Position numbers and translations under genes: made by a program. The notes below the pieces were generated by a model. The model was not told where the DNA came from. It saw nothing but the letters and a program-made list of their open reading frames with translations, and searched no databases. DNA of 64,000 nucleotides from Raffaelea ambrosiae (lineage: Eukaryota; Ascomycota; Sordariomycetes; Ophiostomatales; Ophiostomataceae): NCBI GenBank assembly GCA_002778195.1, contig PCDI01000009.1:472791-536790 (forward strand), given 5' to 3'. Positions 1 through 11,346 of the stretch are shown piece after piece (position 1 is the first letter of the stretch; every line of letters begins with the position of its first letter).

Positions 1-1085
1 AAAATGCTCCCCGCGTTTTAGTGGCTTCTGCGGCCTTGTTTGGGGTCATTGTTAATACATAGTAATACTGGTGTATTACGAGCATTGCACTTTCCTCCTT
101 CTTACCTCCTGCGGTGGTATTTTTGGGTTTCGTTTCTCTGGCGCTAGCACTGAATAGTGCTGACTCGACTAGCATAGCGGGGAAGATCAGCGCCCGTTCC
201 GCAAAATATGGCCGATTGGCTCGGTGATTCCCTTGCAGTGAGCCTGTCGTAGCTGCCAGCTCTGCTCAAGGAACCCCCGCCGTGGCGTATGCGTATCATA
301 TAGTTACTTCCTGTGTTTTCTTCTTCTCCAGCAGCCTGTGACGTCAGTATTGGAGAAACTTACTACACTCTGTTTTCGTCAGGTATGCTCGGTTACTCTT
401 TCCTTGTTTGCGTGAAAACGGATTGTATTGAGACAACAAATGCTTTTAGGACGGGCTTATGTACAAATATTGGTTTATCCTAACTATATCCGTGGAACAA
501 GAGGGTTTTTTTTTTTTTTTTTGACTGTTATCCCTTCCTCCAACAGATTTACCTCCCCCCGCCGAAAGCTCCACTCCGTCAGCAAACCACTGTTGCAGTT
601 TGCTGCAGCCACTCTCAGCCATGCATGCGAGCTGGGCCGAACACAGAGAAGGGTCCAGAAGCATGAGCGGGAAGTACTTTACGGACAGGGAACAGGGGCA
701 AGAGGACAGGAGGAGCCAGAATTTGGAAAGAGGGGAAGAGGGGAACATGCCCCTCAGAGTGGGCGAAGCCGGAAGATATCCCAATAAACACATTCGGCTG
801 CGACTACAACCTTCTTTGGACCAACAGGAAGCTCGGCTCTTGGCAAGAGAAAAGTATCACTTGGCTATAGTTGAGGACGGGTTTTGTTCTTTCTTGGATC
901 CGTTCTTTCAGTTCATTAGTTCCCTCTTTACTTTTTTCCTTTGTCTACTCTCCTTGTCCCCAAACTCTTCTATGGCCCCTTACTTGGTGAATATCTAGAC
1001 GACCGGTCCAATTGTCCGGGCTCCTTGTGATCCTTTCCATCCTCTAGATCTTCCTTTCGTTGAATTTTCTGATCTGTCTACTCCA
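1..1085. other. Left-edge non-coding flank
   Basis: No convincing gene. The open frames here are short, overlap one another on both strands and show no family signature. A long T run lies near 506-522. The stretch is the 3' flank of the threonine aldolase gene, which ends at 1086 on the minus strand, plus whatever lies left of the window. Confidence 0.6.
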
Positions 1086-2381
1086 TCACTTCGTTGTATA
1101 CATGGACGTGTTGGCTGCTGGTGCTGCTGGCGCTGCAGCACCTGCTGGGTTGGCCTTGGCCTCCGCCAGCAGCTGTGTAAACACCTTTGTCAGCTTCGGC
1201 ACCGTCACCGCCCGGTTCTCGTAGATCTGATAGTGCACCACTAGTCGGTCGCCGCCCAGCTTCAGCCCCTCGGCCTTGCCCAGCTCCGCCAGCCGCGCCG
1301 TGTTCGCCAGCCGCGCCGTGTTCGCCACGCCCGACCCGGGCAGGTCCAGCCACACCATGTTCGTCTGCACCGGGTACTGCAGCTTGCCGCCGCGCTCCGT
1401 CCACAGCGCTGCCACCTCCTTGGCCAGCGCATGCGACGCCTGCAGCAGCCCGCCCTCGCCGTTGGGGCCGCTGCCAAACGTGGTGTCGACGGCGACGCGG
1501 GCGGCCGCAGCGATCACGCCGGCCTGGCGCAGCCCGCCGCCGATGGACTTGCGGATCCAGGTGGCGTGCTGGATGACGTCAGAGGGCCCTACGATGATGC
1601 TGCCAATCGGCGCGCCGAGACCCTTGGAGAAGCAGAGGCTGATGGTGTCGAAGCAGGCGGCATACTCTGTGAGGCTGCCGGGGACGGCGGCGGAAGCGGC
1701 CGCCTCCCACAGCCGCGCGCCGTCGCAGTGCATGCGGATGCCGTGCTCGCGGGCCCAGGCTGAGATGCGCTGGGCTTCAGCCAGCGGCATGACGACACCG
1801 TTCAGGGTGTTCTCGAGGCTGATCACCCGCGTCGGGCAGCTATGGATGTCGCCGCTGAGGTCGACGTGGGCCTGGACATCCTCGAGAGTGAGGTAGGTGC
1901 CGTTGGTCGGCACCACAGGCACGACCATGGCGCCGCTCAGAGAGGACACGCCGCCGGCCTCGTACTTGAAGATGTGCGACTGCCGGTCGCACAGCACCGA
2001 GTGCGGCGGCTGCGTCAGCAATGCACGCAGCGCCACCTGGTTACCCATTGTGCCCGACAGCACCAGCAGACCAGCTTCTTTGCCGGCCAGCTTGGCGCAG
2101 TGCGCCTCCAATGCTATCGTCGTCGGGTCCTCGTGGTAGACGTCGTCCAGTAGGGTGGTCTCCTGAATGGCTGCCAGCATGGCTGGCGTGGGCGTGGTCA
2201 TCGTGTCACCTGGTTGTTGGTCAGTCCACTGCACGGAAAGAGGGACGAAAGACCACACAGCGAGAGAGAGAGAGAGAGAGAGAGAGGAAGTCGGCTTACT
2301 TCGAAGGTCGATGCCACCGGCACCGGCGCTGCCGGCCCAGGCACTCGCTGGCGGCGGCTTGGCAGTCGGATCGCTGGCCAT
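1086..2381 (-). CDS. GLY1: Threonine aldolase (PLP-dependent, GLY1-like)
   Basis: Cleaves threonine or allo-threonine to glycine and acetaldehyde, a cytosolic glycine source. Two exons: 2300-2381 and 1086-2209, about 401 aa. The 90-bp intron 2210-2299 starts GTAAGC, ends CAG and contains the CT-repeat tract; splicing restores the family motif DLRSDTMTTPTPAM. Visible family features are the GNQVALR stretch (about residues 83-90), HCDGARLW (188-195, its Asp contacting the cofactor in the family) and the Schiff-base lysine in CFSKGLGAP (K about 223). I chose the ATG at 2381 because the upstream in-frame stretch to 2522 looks like leader sequence, although that stretch could encode a longer N-terminus. 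A 6-residue segment near the C-terminus is tandemly duplicated (DNA 1287-1322). Divergent to the GT17 gene, 2.9 kb away. Confidence 0.92.
   Translation of the reverse strand: MASDPTAKPPPASAWAGSAGAGGIDLRSKPTSSLSLSLSLAVWSFVPLSVQWTDQQPGDTMTTPTPAMLAAIQETTLLDDVYHEDPTTIALEAHCAKLAGKEAGLLVLSGTMGNQVALRALLTQPPHSVLCDRQSHIFKYEAGGVSSLSGAMVVPVVPTNGTYLTLEDVQAHVDLSGDIHSCPTRVISLENTLNGVVMPLAEAQRISAWAREHGIRMHCDGARLWEAAASAAVPGSLTEYAACFDTISLCFSKGLGAPIGSIIVGPSDVIQHATWIRKSIGGGLRQAGVIAAAARVAVDTTFGSGPNGEGGLLQASHALAKEVAALWTERGGKLQYPVQTNMVWLDLPGSGVANTARLANTARLAELGKAEGLKLGGDRLVVHYQIYENRAVTVPKLTKVFTQLLAEAKANPAGAAAPAAPAANTSMYTTK
1287..1322 (-). repeat. 18-bp tandem duplication inside threonine aldolase
   Basis: Two exact adjacent copies of an 18-bp unit (1287-1304 and 1305-1322) add a second copy of the hexapeptide ANTARL in frame near the C-terminus of the aldolase. 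It looks like a slippage-type duplication. Confidence 0.85.
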
Positions 2382-5275
2382 GTTTGTTGATGATTGAAGC
2401 CGTGGAGGCGCAGAGTGAAAGCGGTGATGTTGGAAACAGGTCAATTGGTCTGCATTGACACCAAAGAGTGAGTGAATGAACGAGACACTGAGGCCCAGAG
2501 GCACAGGGACACAGGGAGGCATGTTAAATGTTTATAGAAGGCTGGATGCTTGCCCGACAATGCAGGGGCAGCAGCGATAAATCATGGAGAAAGCCGACAG
2601 GGCTACTCACAATTGCCTGCAGCGATACCGGCAGAGAAGCCGGTCGTCGTCGAATCTGCGTTGTTAGCCGGTTGTAGAGACCAGGAGACTGGTGAAGACG
2701 GGCCGTCGTGGGAATGGTTGAGGGTAAGAGATCAGAGACCGAGGTAGCAAGACAAGATGAGAGAAGGGGAGGTGCGAATCTGGGGACCTAGAGACCTAGA
2801 GACGGAGAAGACCCGAGAGAGAGGCAAAGAAACAGGAGAAACCAAGAGCAATTGAGATGGTGAGAAAAAGACGATGAGGGGAAATAGAACGGCAGACGCG
2901 ACACCGGAAGAGGAAAGTGAACTGCGAACCACCAGATAACGTACCAGAGATAGCGAGCACGCCGGCTGTTCTGTGCCGTGCGCCTCCTAACGCACAGAGC
3001 TGGCGCAGTCCGCGGCAAAGCACCGGTCGGTTCATCATGAGTCACTGGCCGGCCCGGGGAGCATTGTGTGGTGGGTGATGGCGGATGGCGGATGGCGGAT
3101 GTGTGAAGGGGGCGGAAAGCCGTGCAGAGCCGCGCAGAGCCGCTGAGATAGTTCTCGGGATGCTGTGTTGCTGCTGCCCCGCTTGTCTTAAAGCCGATGT
3201 GGGGCTCTGTTAGGAGGATAACTATGTAAGTGATCCAAGTGTTGCGCGCAAAGATGCAGAACTTGCAGGGCGGACATGTCTGCGCATGCCAATTCATTGA
3301 CTTGGCTGCCGTTATAGGCGCTGGCGCATGCAAGACCTGTCAGCGTCGCTGACCGGCTGTTCGGTGCATGTCTGCAGGAATGCGGGCATCCAGGAACATG
3401 ATCGGGCTAAGGCGTGATGATGTGGCCATGAAAAGAGTGGTGGAAAAACCAGCATCGTAACGAGGACTCGAGTTCGGGGAGTGGAAGGAGAGAGAGAGGG
3501 GAGGGAGAGAGAGAGAGAGAGAGAGAAAGATGAGCTGAGAGAATCGCAGAAAAAAAAAAGAGACAGACTGGAGAAAACTGGGAACGATGATAGCCAAAGC
3601 TAGGGTGAGCGGTTAGCAAACTGGAGTGAGCTGGGGATAATCTGAAGAAGAGGAGAAGTGGAAGAACGAAGAGAAGGAGGAAGACACGAGAAAGCCGAAA
3701 CGAGGAAGAGGAGACAGACCGGGGTCGCGGACAGAGGGAAACAAATGGAGGTCTCGGACTTGGCTGGCACGAGCTGGCCATCACAAGCATCTCCGAGAAG
3801 CAGATATGACGATATCGACAGTAATGAGGAGCACGAACGGCCAAGAACAGTGGAGAGAGACTGCGGATGCTCTCTGCACTCTCTGCAGTTGATGCAATCC
3901 GGCGAGAGACAAGAACGATTAGTGCCGGCCACTGCTGGTGATCGACAAGAGCTATGGTGCATCGTACCCTCCAGCAATGCCGTAGAGGCCGTGGGGCAGC
4001 CCGGGAAGATAGCAAGATTCTGGGTGCCTATGAGGAGAAGATAGTCCTGGCAAGGCCCACCCAGCCAGCACCTAGCCAGAAACGGTCGGATGACGACGTC
4101 TGCTCGCTCTGTGAACTGCCGCCACACTCCAACTCGGCATTTTCACAAGCTTTTGGTAGGTCCCCGGCTTGGCCACGGCGAGGGAGCTAGCGAAGAGCGA
4201 GCCACCTGAGGGGAAGACAGTGGGGAGCCAGCCTGGGAGCCAGCCAGAGCCAGCAGGGGCCAGTGGAGAGCCAGCCTATGGGAGCCATACTGAAGGAAAG
4301 CCACGCTAAACCCCACGCTGGAGAGCATCGAAAATAAAAAAAGATTTACATGGTACCTTAAACACACCCAAGACAGCCAATAATGATAATGCCCATCGCG
4401 TCTCCCATTGGCAGCAGAATCTTTATCGCATAACTGCGAGCAGGGCATTGCTTTGTAGATAGCAGGCAATACCACCATGTCGTCTCTTCGCATGCTGCGT
4501 GTCTCAGAACAATAGTACTACGCGTATCCACGTAGTATTTGCGGGAGCACGTACCCGTAGTAATACGTCGGCCGTGGTTACACTGTACCTCTCAGGCGCC
4601 ACTATCCCGTCCGTTGGTGCTCAAGCTAAAAAAACATGGTTTTGGCGTGACCCTCTTCAATAATAAGCTTGCCTAGCTTTGTTTTTGGGGGGGGGGAAGG
4701 CGGAGAGAAAGCACTGAGGAGGGTCGAAGGAGGAAGGTCCGACGGGTAAAAAAGTGCATTTGCAGGAAGGAGCCAGGGGAAGTTAACAAATTTAAAAAAG
4801 CTGGCCTGGACTACTGCTATGTATGTACTCGTACTAGCAAACAAAATCCTTTCGTTCTGATACTTAGCAGCTTTATTACTTCCCCTGTCCCTCGCTCTTG
4901 CCTTCCTTTTTCTGCCTCCTCTCGTGTTCCATCTCCCCTCCTCTTCTTGTTCCCTTCTCTATCCTTCGCCGTTCCCGTCGCCGTCATACCCGTTTGCATC
5001 GCGACTGTTCCTTTTTGGCGTGCTTACCTGGATACTGCCTTTTAAACCTTTTTTTGACTCCCTTCCCGTCTTTTACGTGTCTTGGCATCAGACGCAAAAA
5101 AAACGGGTTTCTTGGCTACCATCATCATTCTTCAACCTTAATTACACTTTTTGTTCTTTTTGGGAAAAGAGACCCTCTTCTCATTCCACCGTCCATGGTG
5201 TGTGGTTATTAACCCCCTCCGCCGCCGCCCAATTCGACTCTTGAGGGGAAGAAAAAAAGAGAGAGAGAGAGAGAG
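2382..5275. other. Divergent intergenic region between threonine aldolase and GT17
   Basis: About 2.9 kb with no supportable gene; the open frames are low-complexity or shadows. It contains GA/AG microsatellite near 3500-3530, a GATGGCG triplet repeat at 3077-3100, and an imperfect repeat of GGAGCCAGCC-type words around 4220-4280. From about 4870 the plus strand becomes pyrimidine-rich, as in the leaders of other genes here, and ends in a GA run directly against the GT17 start codon. An octamer TACTCGTA lies at 4826-4833. Confidence 0.6.
3077..3100. repeat. Short tandem repeat (7-bp unit GATGGCG)
   Basis: Three consecutive copies of a 7-bp unit in the aldolase/GT17 intergenic region. Confidence 0.7.
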
Positions 5276-6550
5276 ATGCGCATGCTCCAGCGCGCTTATG
5301 GGCCGACGCGCTTTGTGCGGATCGCGCTCATCGTCATCACCAGCTTTGTGATTTCCTGGTGCATCTGGCGGCCTGGCAGTCCGAGCAGTGTTGCTGCTAC
5401 TGCCCAAGGCGGCGCCGGCTCCCCTCCGATCAGCCTCTTTGGCGACAAGCGCGTGATCACCGACGGCAGCCCGCTGGCCAAGCTGCAGGAGCAGCAGCGG
5501 GTGCACCAGGCGGCGCTGGACGCCGAGGCCGCGGCCGTGTGCGGCGCCCGGGGCTGGAAGCCGTGGCACAAGTCGGCCAAGGCCAAGGCGTCGGGCACGC
5601 TGCAGCCGCGCAAGGTGTACGACCTGTTTCTGGTCAACGACGAGCTCGACTGGCTCGAGGTGCGCCTGAACACCACCTTCCACGAGGTCGACTACTTTGT
5701 CCTGGTCGAGGCCGCCAAGACGTTTACGGGCCTGCCGAAGCCCATGACCATCCGCGACAACTGGGGCCTCTTGACGCCCTACCACTCCAAGATCCTGTAC
5801 CACGAGCTCGTCTACCCCTCGCCCGACTACAACCCGCCCCGCCCCTGGGACCGCGAGGACCTGCAGCGCGACGCCATGCTCGGTCAGGTGCTGCTGGGGC
5901 CCGAGATCCGCGCCGCCCTGGGCGCACCCCCGCTGGCCGCTGCCGCCGAGCCGCAATGGGGCGACGTGCTGGTCGTGGCCGACGTCGACGAGATCCCGCG
6001 GCCCGAGGCCCTGCGCGCCCTGCGCCTGTGCGACTTCCCGACCCGCCTGACCATGGAGACCGACTTTTACTACTATGGCTTCCAGTTCCGGCACAGGTTC
6101 ACCAAAGCCTGGCCGCACCCGCAGGCGACCACCTTTGCCGGTGCCGCCGGCACCGTGTGGCCCGTCCATCTGCGGAACAACGACGGCGGCCGGGGCCCCG
6201 GCAACTCGCTGCTCACCCAGCTGTTTGGCCATCTGGTCCGCCGCTGGGAGCAGGGGACCATGACGCGCGCCGGCTGGCACTGCTCGTCGTGCTTTTCCAC
6301 CATAACCCAGCTGATGCACAAGCTGGAGAGCTTCTCCCACATGTATATGAACCAGGAGTACTTCCGCCAGCGCGACCGCGCCGCCGACTATGTGCGCCGT
6401 GGTGCCGACCTGTGGGACCGCGAGGGCCAGGAGTTCGACCGCATCGACAACAACACCGACGTGCCATCCCTCCTGCTGGCTGAGCCAGATCGCTATCGTT
6501 ATCTGCTGAACCGCGATGGCGAGTCGGCAGGATTTCTCGACTATCCATAG
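5276..6550 (+). CDS. Glycosyltransferase family 17 (beta-1,4-N-acetylglucosaminyltransferase-like)
   Basis: Single exon, 424 aa. Type II membrane protein: a short basic N-terminus, one membrane segment at about residues 14-31, a linker, then a GT17 domain from about 113 to the end. Family signs are KVYDLFLVNDELDWLEVRL (about 113-131), FVLVEAAKTFTG (141-152) and the metal/nucleotide-sugar motif DVDEIPR (236-242), with later conserved aromatic and Cys-Ser-Ser-Cys segments. GT17 members such as MGAT3 add bisecting GlcNAc to N-glycans in the Golgi. Fungal acceptors are not known from the sequence, so only the transferase class is secure. The start has two nearby in-frame ATGs (5276 and 5282), both directly after a (GA)n tract. 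The large antisense frame over this gene is a GC3 shadow. Confidence 0.9.
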   Translation: MRMLQRAYGPTRFVRIALIVITSFVISWCIWRPGSPSSVAATAQGGAGSPPISLFGDKRVITDGSPLAKLQEQQRVHQAALDAEAAAVCGARGWKPWHKSAKAKASGTLQPRKVYDLFLVNDELDWLEVRLNTTFHEVDYFVLVEAAKTFTGLPKPMTIRDNWGLLTPYHSKILYHELVYPSPDYNPPRPWDREDLQRDAMLGQVLLGPEIRAALGAPPLAAAAEPQWGDVLVVADVDEIPRPEALRALRLCDFPTRLTMETDFYYYGFQFRHRFTKAWPHPQATTFAGAAGTVWPVHLRNNDGGRGPGNSLLTQLFGHLVRRWEQGTMTRAGWHCSSCFSTITQLMHKLESFSHMYMNQEYFRQRDRAADYVRRGADLWDREGQEFDRIDNNTDVPSLLLAEPDRYRYLLNRDGESAGFLDYP

Positions 6551-7324
6551 CAGGGAACGGGGGAGGGGATTGTGCCGCAAATAAAATAAATATGGAAGCG
6601 GACAGAAAGAGAAGATGAAACAACAATCGATGAGCGAGCCTCATTCGGGCGTGGGAACACTTTTCTTACTTGGCTGTCTTGGCTCTTGGCTCTTGGCTCT
6701 TGGCTCTTGGGTCGCTTCGACTTGGCAGAACAGCATTATCTCTTGGCGGACTGCAATGAATGAGAGTGGGCCCTTTTGTTAGACGGGATTTGGGGCGGTT
6801 TTTGTTGGATCATTTCGCACATTGCTATCTATTACCGGGAGAGGGACAACATGATTGATGGGCTTCCAGCATGTATACACCACGTATATAGCTCTCGGAC
6901 AAGGCGTTATTTTGCTCGGGCTCGTTTTTACTGATGCATTTATGATTTTCAAGGATTTGCCACATACTAAGACATCGTAATAGAAAGAGAAAGCAAGAGA
7001 CATTACTACTATGCCTCGTCCATGTGAAAGAAATAATGAATGCTATTGCTGTTTGGGTATTATCTTTCGCTTGCTGAAAATATAAGGCTGAAAAATGAAC
7101 AATAGATGCTTGAGTAAATGAGGAGTTACCAAGAATAAAATCAAAATCTCAAAATCTCCGAGACGGGTTTCCAGGGGTTTTGTTCCCAGAAGTTCTTCCA
7201 GTATCCAGTGGTTTATCCAAAATTTGCCCGAGTTGAGTTTTTTGTGTGTGCTTTTTATTTTCTTCTTCTCTTTCTCTTCCCAAGACCTCCAGATCTGTTT
7301 TCTCAAAGAGGTATCGCAGACACC
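6551..7324. other. Convergent intergenic region between GT17 and the bZIP gene
   Basis: Holds the 3' ends of two convergent genes and no supportable gene. Contains a TTGGCTC tandem repeat at about 6678-6711. The part from about 6900 on is AT-rich. Confidence 0.65.
6678..6711. repeat. TTGGCTC tandem repeat
   Basis: Four to five consecutive 7-bp units directly downstream of the GT17 gene. Confidence 0.75.
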
Positions 7325-10300
7325 TCAATCAATCACAGTCGTTGACACGGTCAGAGTCGTCGTCACCTCAATCGCCGAGAACGGCGACATCGATTTGCCC
7401 CGTGGTTCGGCCGAGGCTCCTGTGGGGGCCGCCGGTCCGGCTGCAGCGGCCGCAGCCCGAGCCTCGGCCAGCAAAATCGGGCCGACCACGCGCCGCACCA
7501 CACTCTCGAACGAACCACGCTCGATCACCGCGCCGAAATACAAACACTTCACGACGCCCGAGAGGCCGCGCTTGAGACCGTTGACCACGTCATTCCGCAG
7601 CAGCAGCGACAACGGGTAGTGTGCCGCCAGCTCGAACCACGCCTGAATGGGCGTGAGCTCCTTGTCCACGCATGGGTTGAGCGAATCGGCCAGGCCCTGC
7701 AGCGTCTCCAGCGTGACGCCTGGCGCGCGCCAGGACACATTGGGAACATGGCGCTCGTTGATTTGTCGTTGCTTGCGAGTCTGCTTCTTGGGCTTCCACA
7801 GTGTGCCTACTTCGTCGACTGTCTCCTCGATTCCGTCAAACACCTCATCAGGCGCACTGCGCAGCAGTATACTCGTCGCCATGAGCGCGTGGCCAGAGTC
7901 GGCACAAATGCCACCAGGTGGGGGGCAGTACTGGTGACCCGCATGTTCCCAACAGACGTGTTCAAGCGCAAGAATGAAGTTGACAGCTTGGTGGGTCTGC
8001 TCGAGAGTCATTTCTGTACTTGGTCCGCTGGTGCGCACCAGCGCCAGCGTCGACGCGGATGGATCCTGGCCCAGACCAGACGATGGCTGGCCTGCAAACG
8101 AAGCCGAACCAGGGAGAGATGGCGAATCTTGAGCAGACGCCAGCGACGCCGAAGACTCGGCTGCCAGAGACTGGGCCGTGCGTGGTCCGCAGGGGTGTGG
8201 TCTCATAGGTTCGTCGTCGTCGTCCTCTTCTTCTCGCGTATCCCCTTTCGATGACTGTGCTGAAAGAGGAAGCGAAAAGTTGTTGGTCGGGCTCCGCGAC
8301 CGCTCGGCGCCGCCGTCACGATGGTGTCCACCATAGTTGCCACCGTAGCCTCGTCCATAAGACGGCGAAGTCGACATTGGTTGAGCCGGGGGAGATGATC
8401 CATCCGAAGAGGATGCGGTCGAGATTTGGTAGACCGGTGTGCCCACATATTTGTCCATGACCAGCCTCACTGTGATGTCGTCCAGGTCGATGTCGCTGAA
8501 TAGAGAGCCGCCATGTTCAGGACTCATGTAGGGCATCGTGACGTCGCCCGTGCGCATCGTCGTGCCATACGAGGCCGAAGAGGAGGTATATGACAGTGGC
8601 GACAGAGATGCCGTGGCAGTATCAACTTCCATGGGACCTGAGCCCGCCATCGGAGAAGAAGAGTAAGCGTGCGGCGAAAGCTGAGACACCTTGACGCCAG
8701 CCGAAATATCGGTCGTCGGCCGCAATAAGCTGCTACCAATACCTACACCCGCACCTGCACCTCTGGCCGCCAGGCTGCCATTCGCCCGATTTTCGCGTCG
8801 AGGAAAATGATGCGCAGGAGCGCCAAAATCAAACGCGGAGTCTAGCGGTGGCTCACCTGCATGAGAGTAGAACCCCACGAGGGTGTTGTGTGCTGACTTG
8901 CCTACCGACATAGATCCGCTTCCAGGGAAGTACACGTCTGGTGCACCGGAAATCGGTCCGGAAATTGGCGGGGCAATCGGGGGAGCAACATGACGAGGAA
9001 TCGAAGGGGCAACCGGGGAAGCGACCACAGGAGCAATGGCGAGCGCGGGGACAGGAGAGGCAGCGGCAGGGCCAGCGTCAGGGACAGTTGCAGGAGCTGC
9101 CGGAGGGGTCGGGGGAGCCGGCGGGGCAATCGTAGGCGCAACACGGAGAGGGGCGTGTAGCGGGAAAGTGGACGCTGTAGCGCTTGCCGGGGGGTCGAGA
9201 GGCCGTATGGCTTCGACTGATGAAATGCTAGTGGCGTGGTTCGTTGGAGCACTGGCTGTCCGAGAGTGCGACAGGGGAAAGGACCGCGCAGGGGACTGCG
9301 ACAGTTGCGCAGCGTCTTTTACTTCTTTCGTCGGCGTGTTGTTTGTCGTCAGGCTCTCGAGTCCGAGGGTGTCGATCGGGGTCTCGTTGACGGGTGAGTC
9401 CGGTCTTACCACATCTTTGCTTGGCTGCAAGTCTGGCTGCAAGCCTGGCTGCAAGTCGGATACTGCCACACCCACATTGGACTTGTCTTCTTTCGCCTGC
9501 GTGGGTTCACCCGCTGAGCCAAACTCATGCGTGCCTGTGGTTGGGGCGGGTGCAGCCTTGAATGCTGCTAAATCTTCTTCAGTTGGCTCCTGAGCTGTAG
9601 CAGCATGCACCGTGCCAGAGTCGATTGCAAACTGTCCAGAGCTCGTAGGTTCTGCAGGAATGTGACTGAGTGGGAAACCAGAAGCCGGCAAGACGGTAAC
9701 CGGGGTACGCTCGGTAGTTGTCTCTGTGGAGGTAGCGTGCGTCGTTGGCGCATGCGGAGGCGGGAAGTTTGGTGGCGGCACAGCTGCGGGAAGGTAGCGT
9801 GTGTCGTGGAATCCGGTACCGTTTAAGTCGGGAGCCACGTGGATAGGGGGGGCAGAGTCTACGTTTGCAAGGCCGGAAGCCGTAAAGTCTCTAGCCGAAA
9901 AGTCGGGTTGTGTTAGGCTGGCCGCAGGAGGGCTGGTTTCTGTAGAATCGACTGCCATGGCCGTTGTGAGTTCTTCGTGGGTTGACTGGGCTACAGGAGC
10001 CAGACCCAAATCGAGGGTTGGGTCGGGCACAAATCCGCGGGCCACGTTGTTGCTCTGGCTGGATGCCAGAATCGTTGTCCTCCGCGAGTCGGCCACCAGG
10101 TCGTTGTCTTTGGGGGTCTCCGCAGTCGGAAAGCCGGAGGTCGGGGGCCCAAACTGAGGAGACACGCCATTCTTGGGGTATCCGTAGCCGTTCTGCTCGT
10201 GCTCCATGCTTCCGTACTGGTCGTGGCCGGCCTGATAGTATTGACTGTTTGTCATCGTCGTGTCCATATCCACGATTCCGTCAATGCCTCCCATAACGGC

Positions 10301-11346
10301 ATCGTGACCAGCAAAGTAGTTGCTATCGGGAATGGCAGCCCCGATGCCGAGGTGTGTACGGATGGAATCGTTCTCTTTGCGTAGGGCACGAGACTCGTGT
10401 TCGGCCGTGGCGATCATGTCGCGCAGGGTGTTGACGTCAAGTTCAAGCTGGTGCATATAGTCGGCCTTGCGCTTACGGTGCTGGATCTGAGCACGACGGA
10501 CTTGTGCCCGGCGGATCTGGGCCTTGTCCTGGGCCGTCTGTGACTGCTGCTGCTGTTTCTGCTGTTGCGACTGCTGGAACTGCTGCTTCTGCCATGATTG
10601 CTTCTCGTTCTCTTGCTGCTCCGGTTGGCGAGACTGCTGCTTTGGAAGTTGTCGCTGAGGTTGTTGCTGCGGTTGTGGTTTTGGTTTCGGTTTTTGCGCC
10701 GGCCTTTCATACCGCTGCTGCTCGTACTGCTGTTGGAGGTGCCGCCGCCGATATGCCTGAAACTCGAGATCGGAATCATTCGAGTCTAGAGAGACTTGAG
10801 ATAGCCGGGACGTCTGAGACTGCCGCGACGGCTGCCGATCAGGGGGATTGGCGCTTGCGGCCACGGACGCCACCGTTGAGGCGTCATCAATAGTCACATC
10901 CTTGATGGTGACATTGTCGGCGGTGTCGGCGGTGTCGGCGGTGTCATCGGCGGTGTCATCGGCAGTGTCATCGGTGGTGTCATCGGCTGTTGTATCAGCG
11001 CCCGTGTCATCGGTATCGACAGTGTCGGCAGTGTCGGTCGTACCGGCTGTATTGGAGGTGTCGGAAGTGTCGAAAGTGTGTGCTGTGTTGGAGGTGCGAG
11101 AGGTTTGAGCTGTGAGGCTGTCATCCATGTCATTGACATCGCCCACCTCGGTGGCACTGCCCATCTCGTTGATGCTCATCGCATCGTTGATGCTTCTCGC
11201 ATCGCTGACTCTTCTCCTGTCGGTGATGCTGCTCATATCATTGAAGTCACCGACCATCTCCTTGCTGCCGACGTAGCCCCTGCTGGCTCCGTTATAGGCG
11301 CTGCCGTTGGAAAAGCTCTTCCTGCTGCCGCGACCTTTGCTGCGAC
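7325..11346 (-). CDS. Large bZIP-type transcription regulator with long low-complexity regions
   Basis: Main exon of about 1340 codons, open from a probable 3' splice site at 11346/11347 (CTAAC branch-like box, then CAG) to the stop at 7325. The frame stays open upstream to an ATG at 11716, but that part reads like an intron, so the first coding exon is unresolved; an internal ATG lies at about 11266. In order: an N-terminal Ser/Asn/Asp-rich part, an Asp-Thr-Ala repeat block (DNA about 10911-11078), a Gln-rich block, then a basic region RRAQIQHRKRK followed by a leucine-zipper-like heptad segment (about 10370-10525). A long disordered Pro/Ala/Ser middle follows, then a conserved-looking globular C-terminus of about 200 residues beginning TLEQTHQAVNFILALEHVC. 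Probably a nuclear regulator of the fungal bZIP group; target genes are unknown. The usual invariant Asn of the basic region is Val here. Confidence 0.8.
10911..11078 (-). repeat. Coding minisatellite (GGTGTCGGC/GGTGTCATC units)
   Basis: A run of degenerate 9-12 bp units of the form GGTGTC plus GGC or ATC inside the bZIP gene. On the coding strand it encodes repeated Asp-Thr-Ala-Asp/Asp-Asp-Thr words, giving a strongly acidic Thr-rich segment. Length variation between strains is likely. Confidence 0.85.

Noticed and set aside
2788..4127. Several 100-200 codon minus-strand frames in the aldolase/GT17 gap
   Set aside because: Mutually overlapping, rich in Leu/Ser/Pro from GA/CT tracts, and without splice-joined conserved segments.
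5138..6580. 480-codon minus-strand frame antisense to GT17
   Set aside because: Shadow of the GC3-rich GT17 gene; composition rich in Gly/Val/Gln/His and no recognisable domain.
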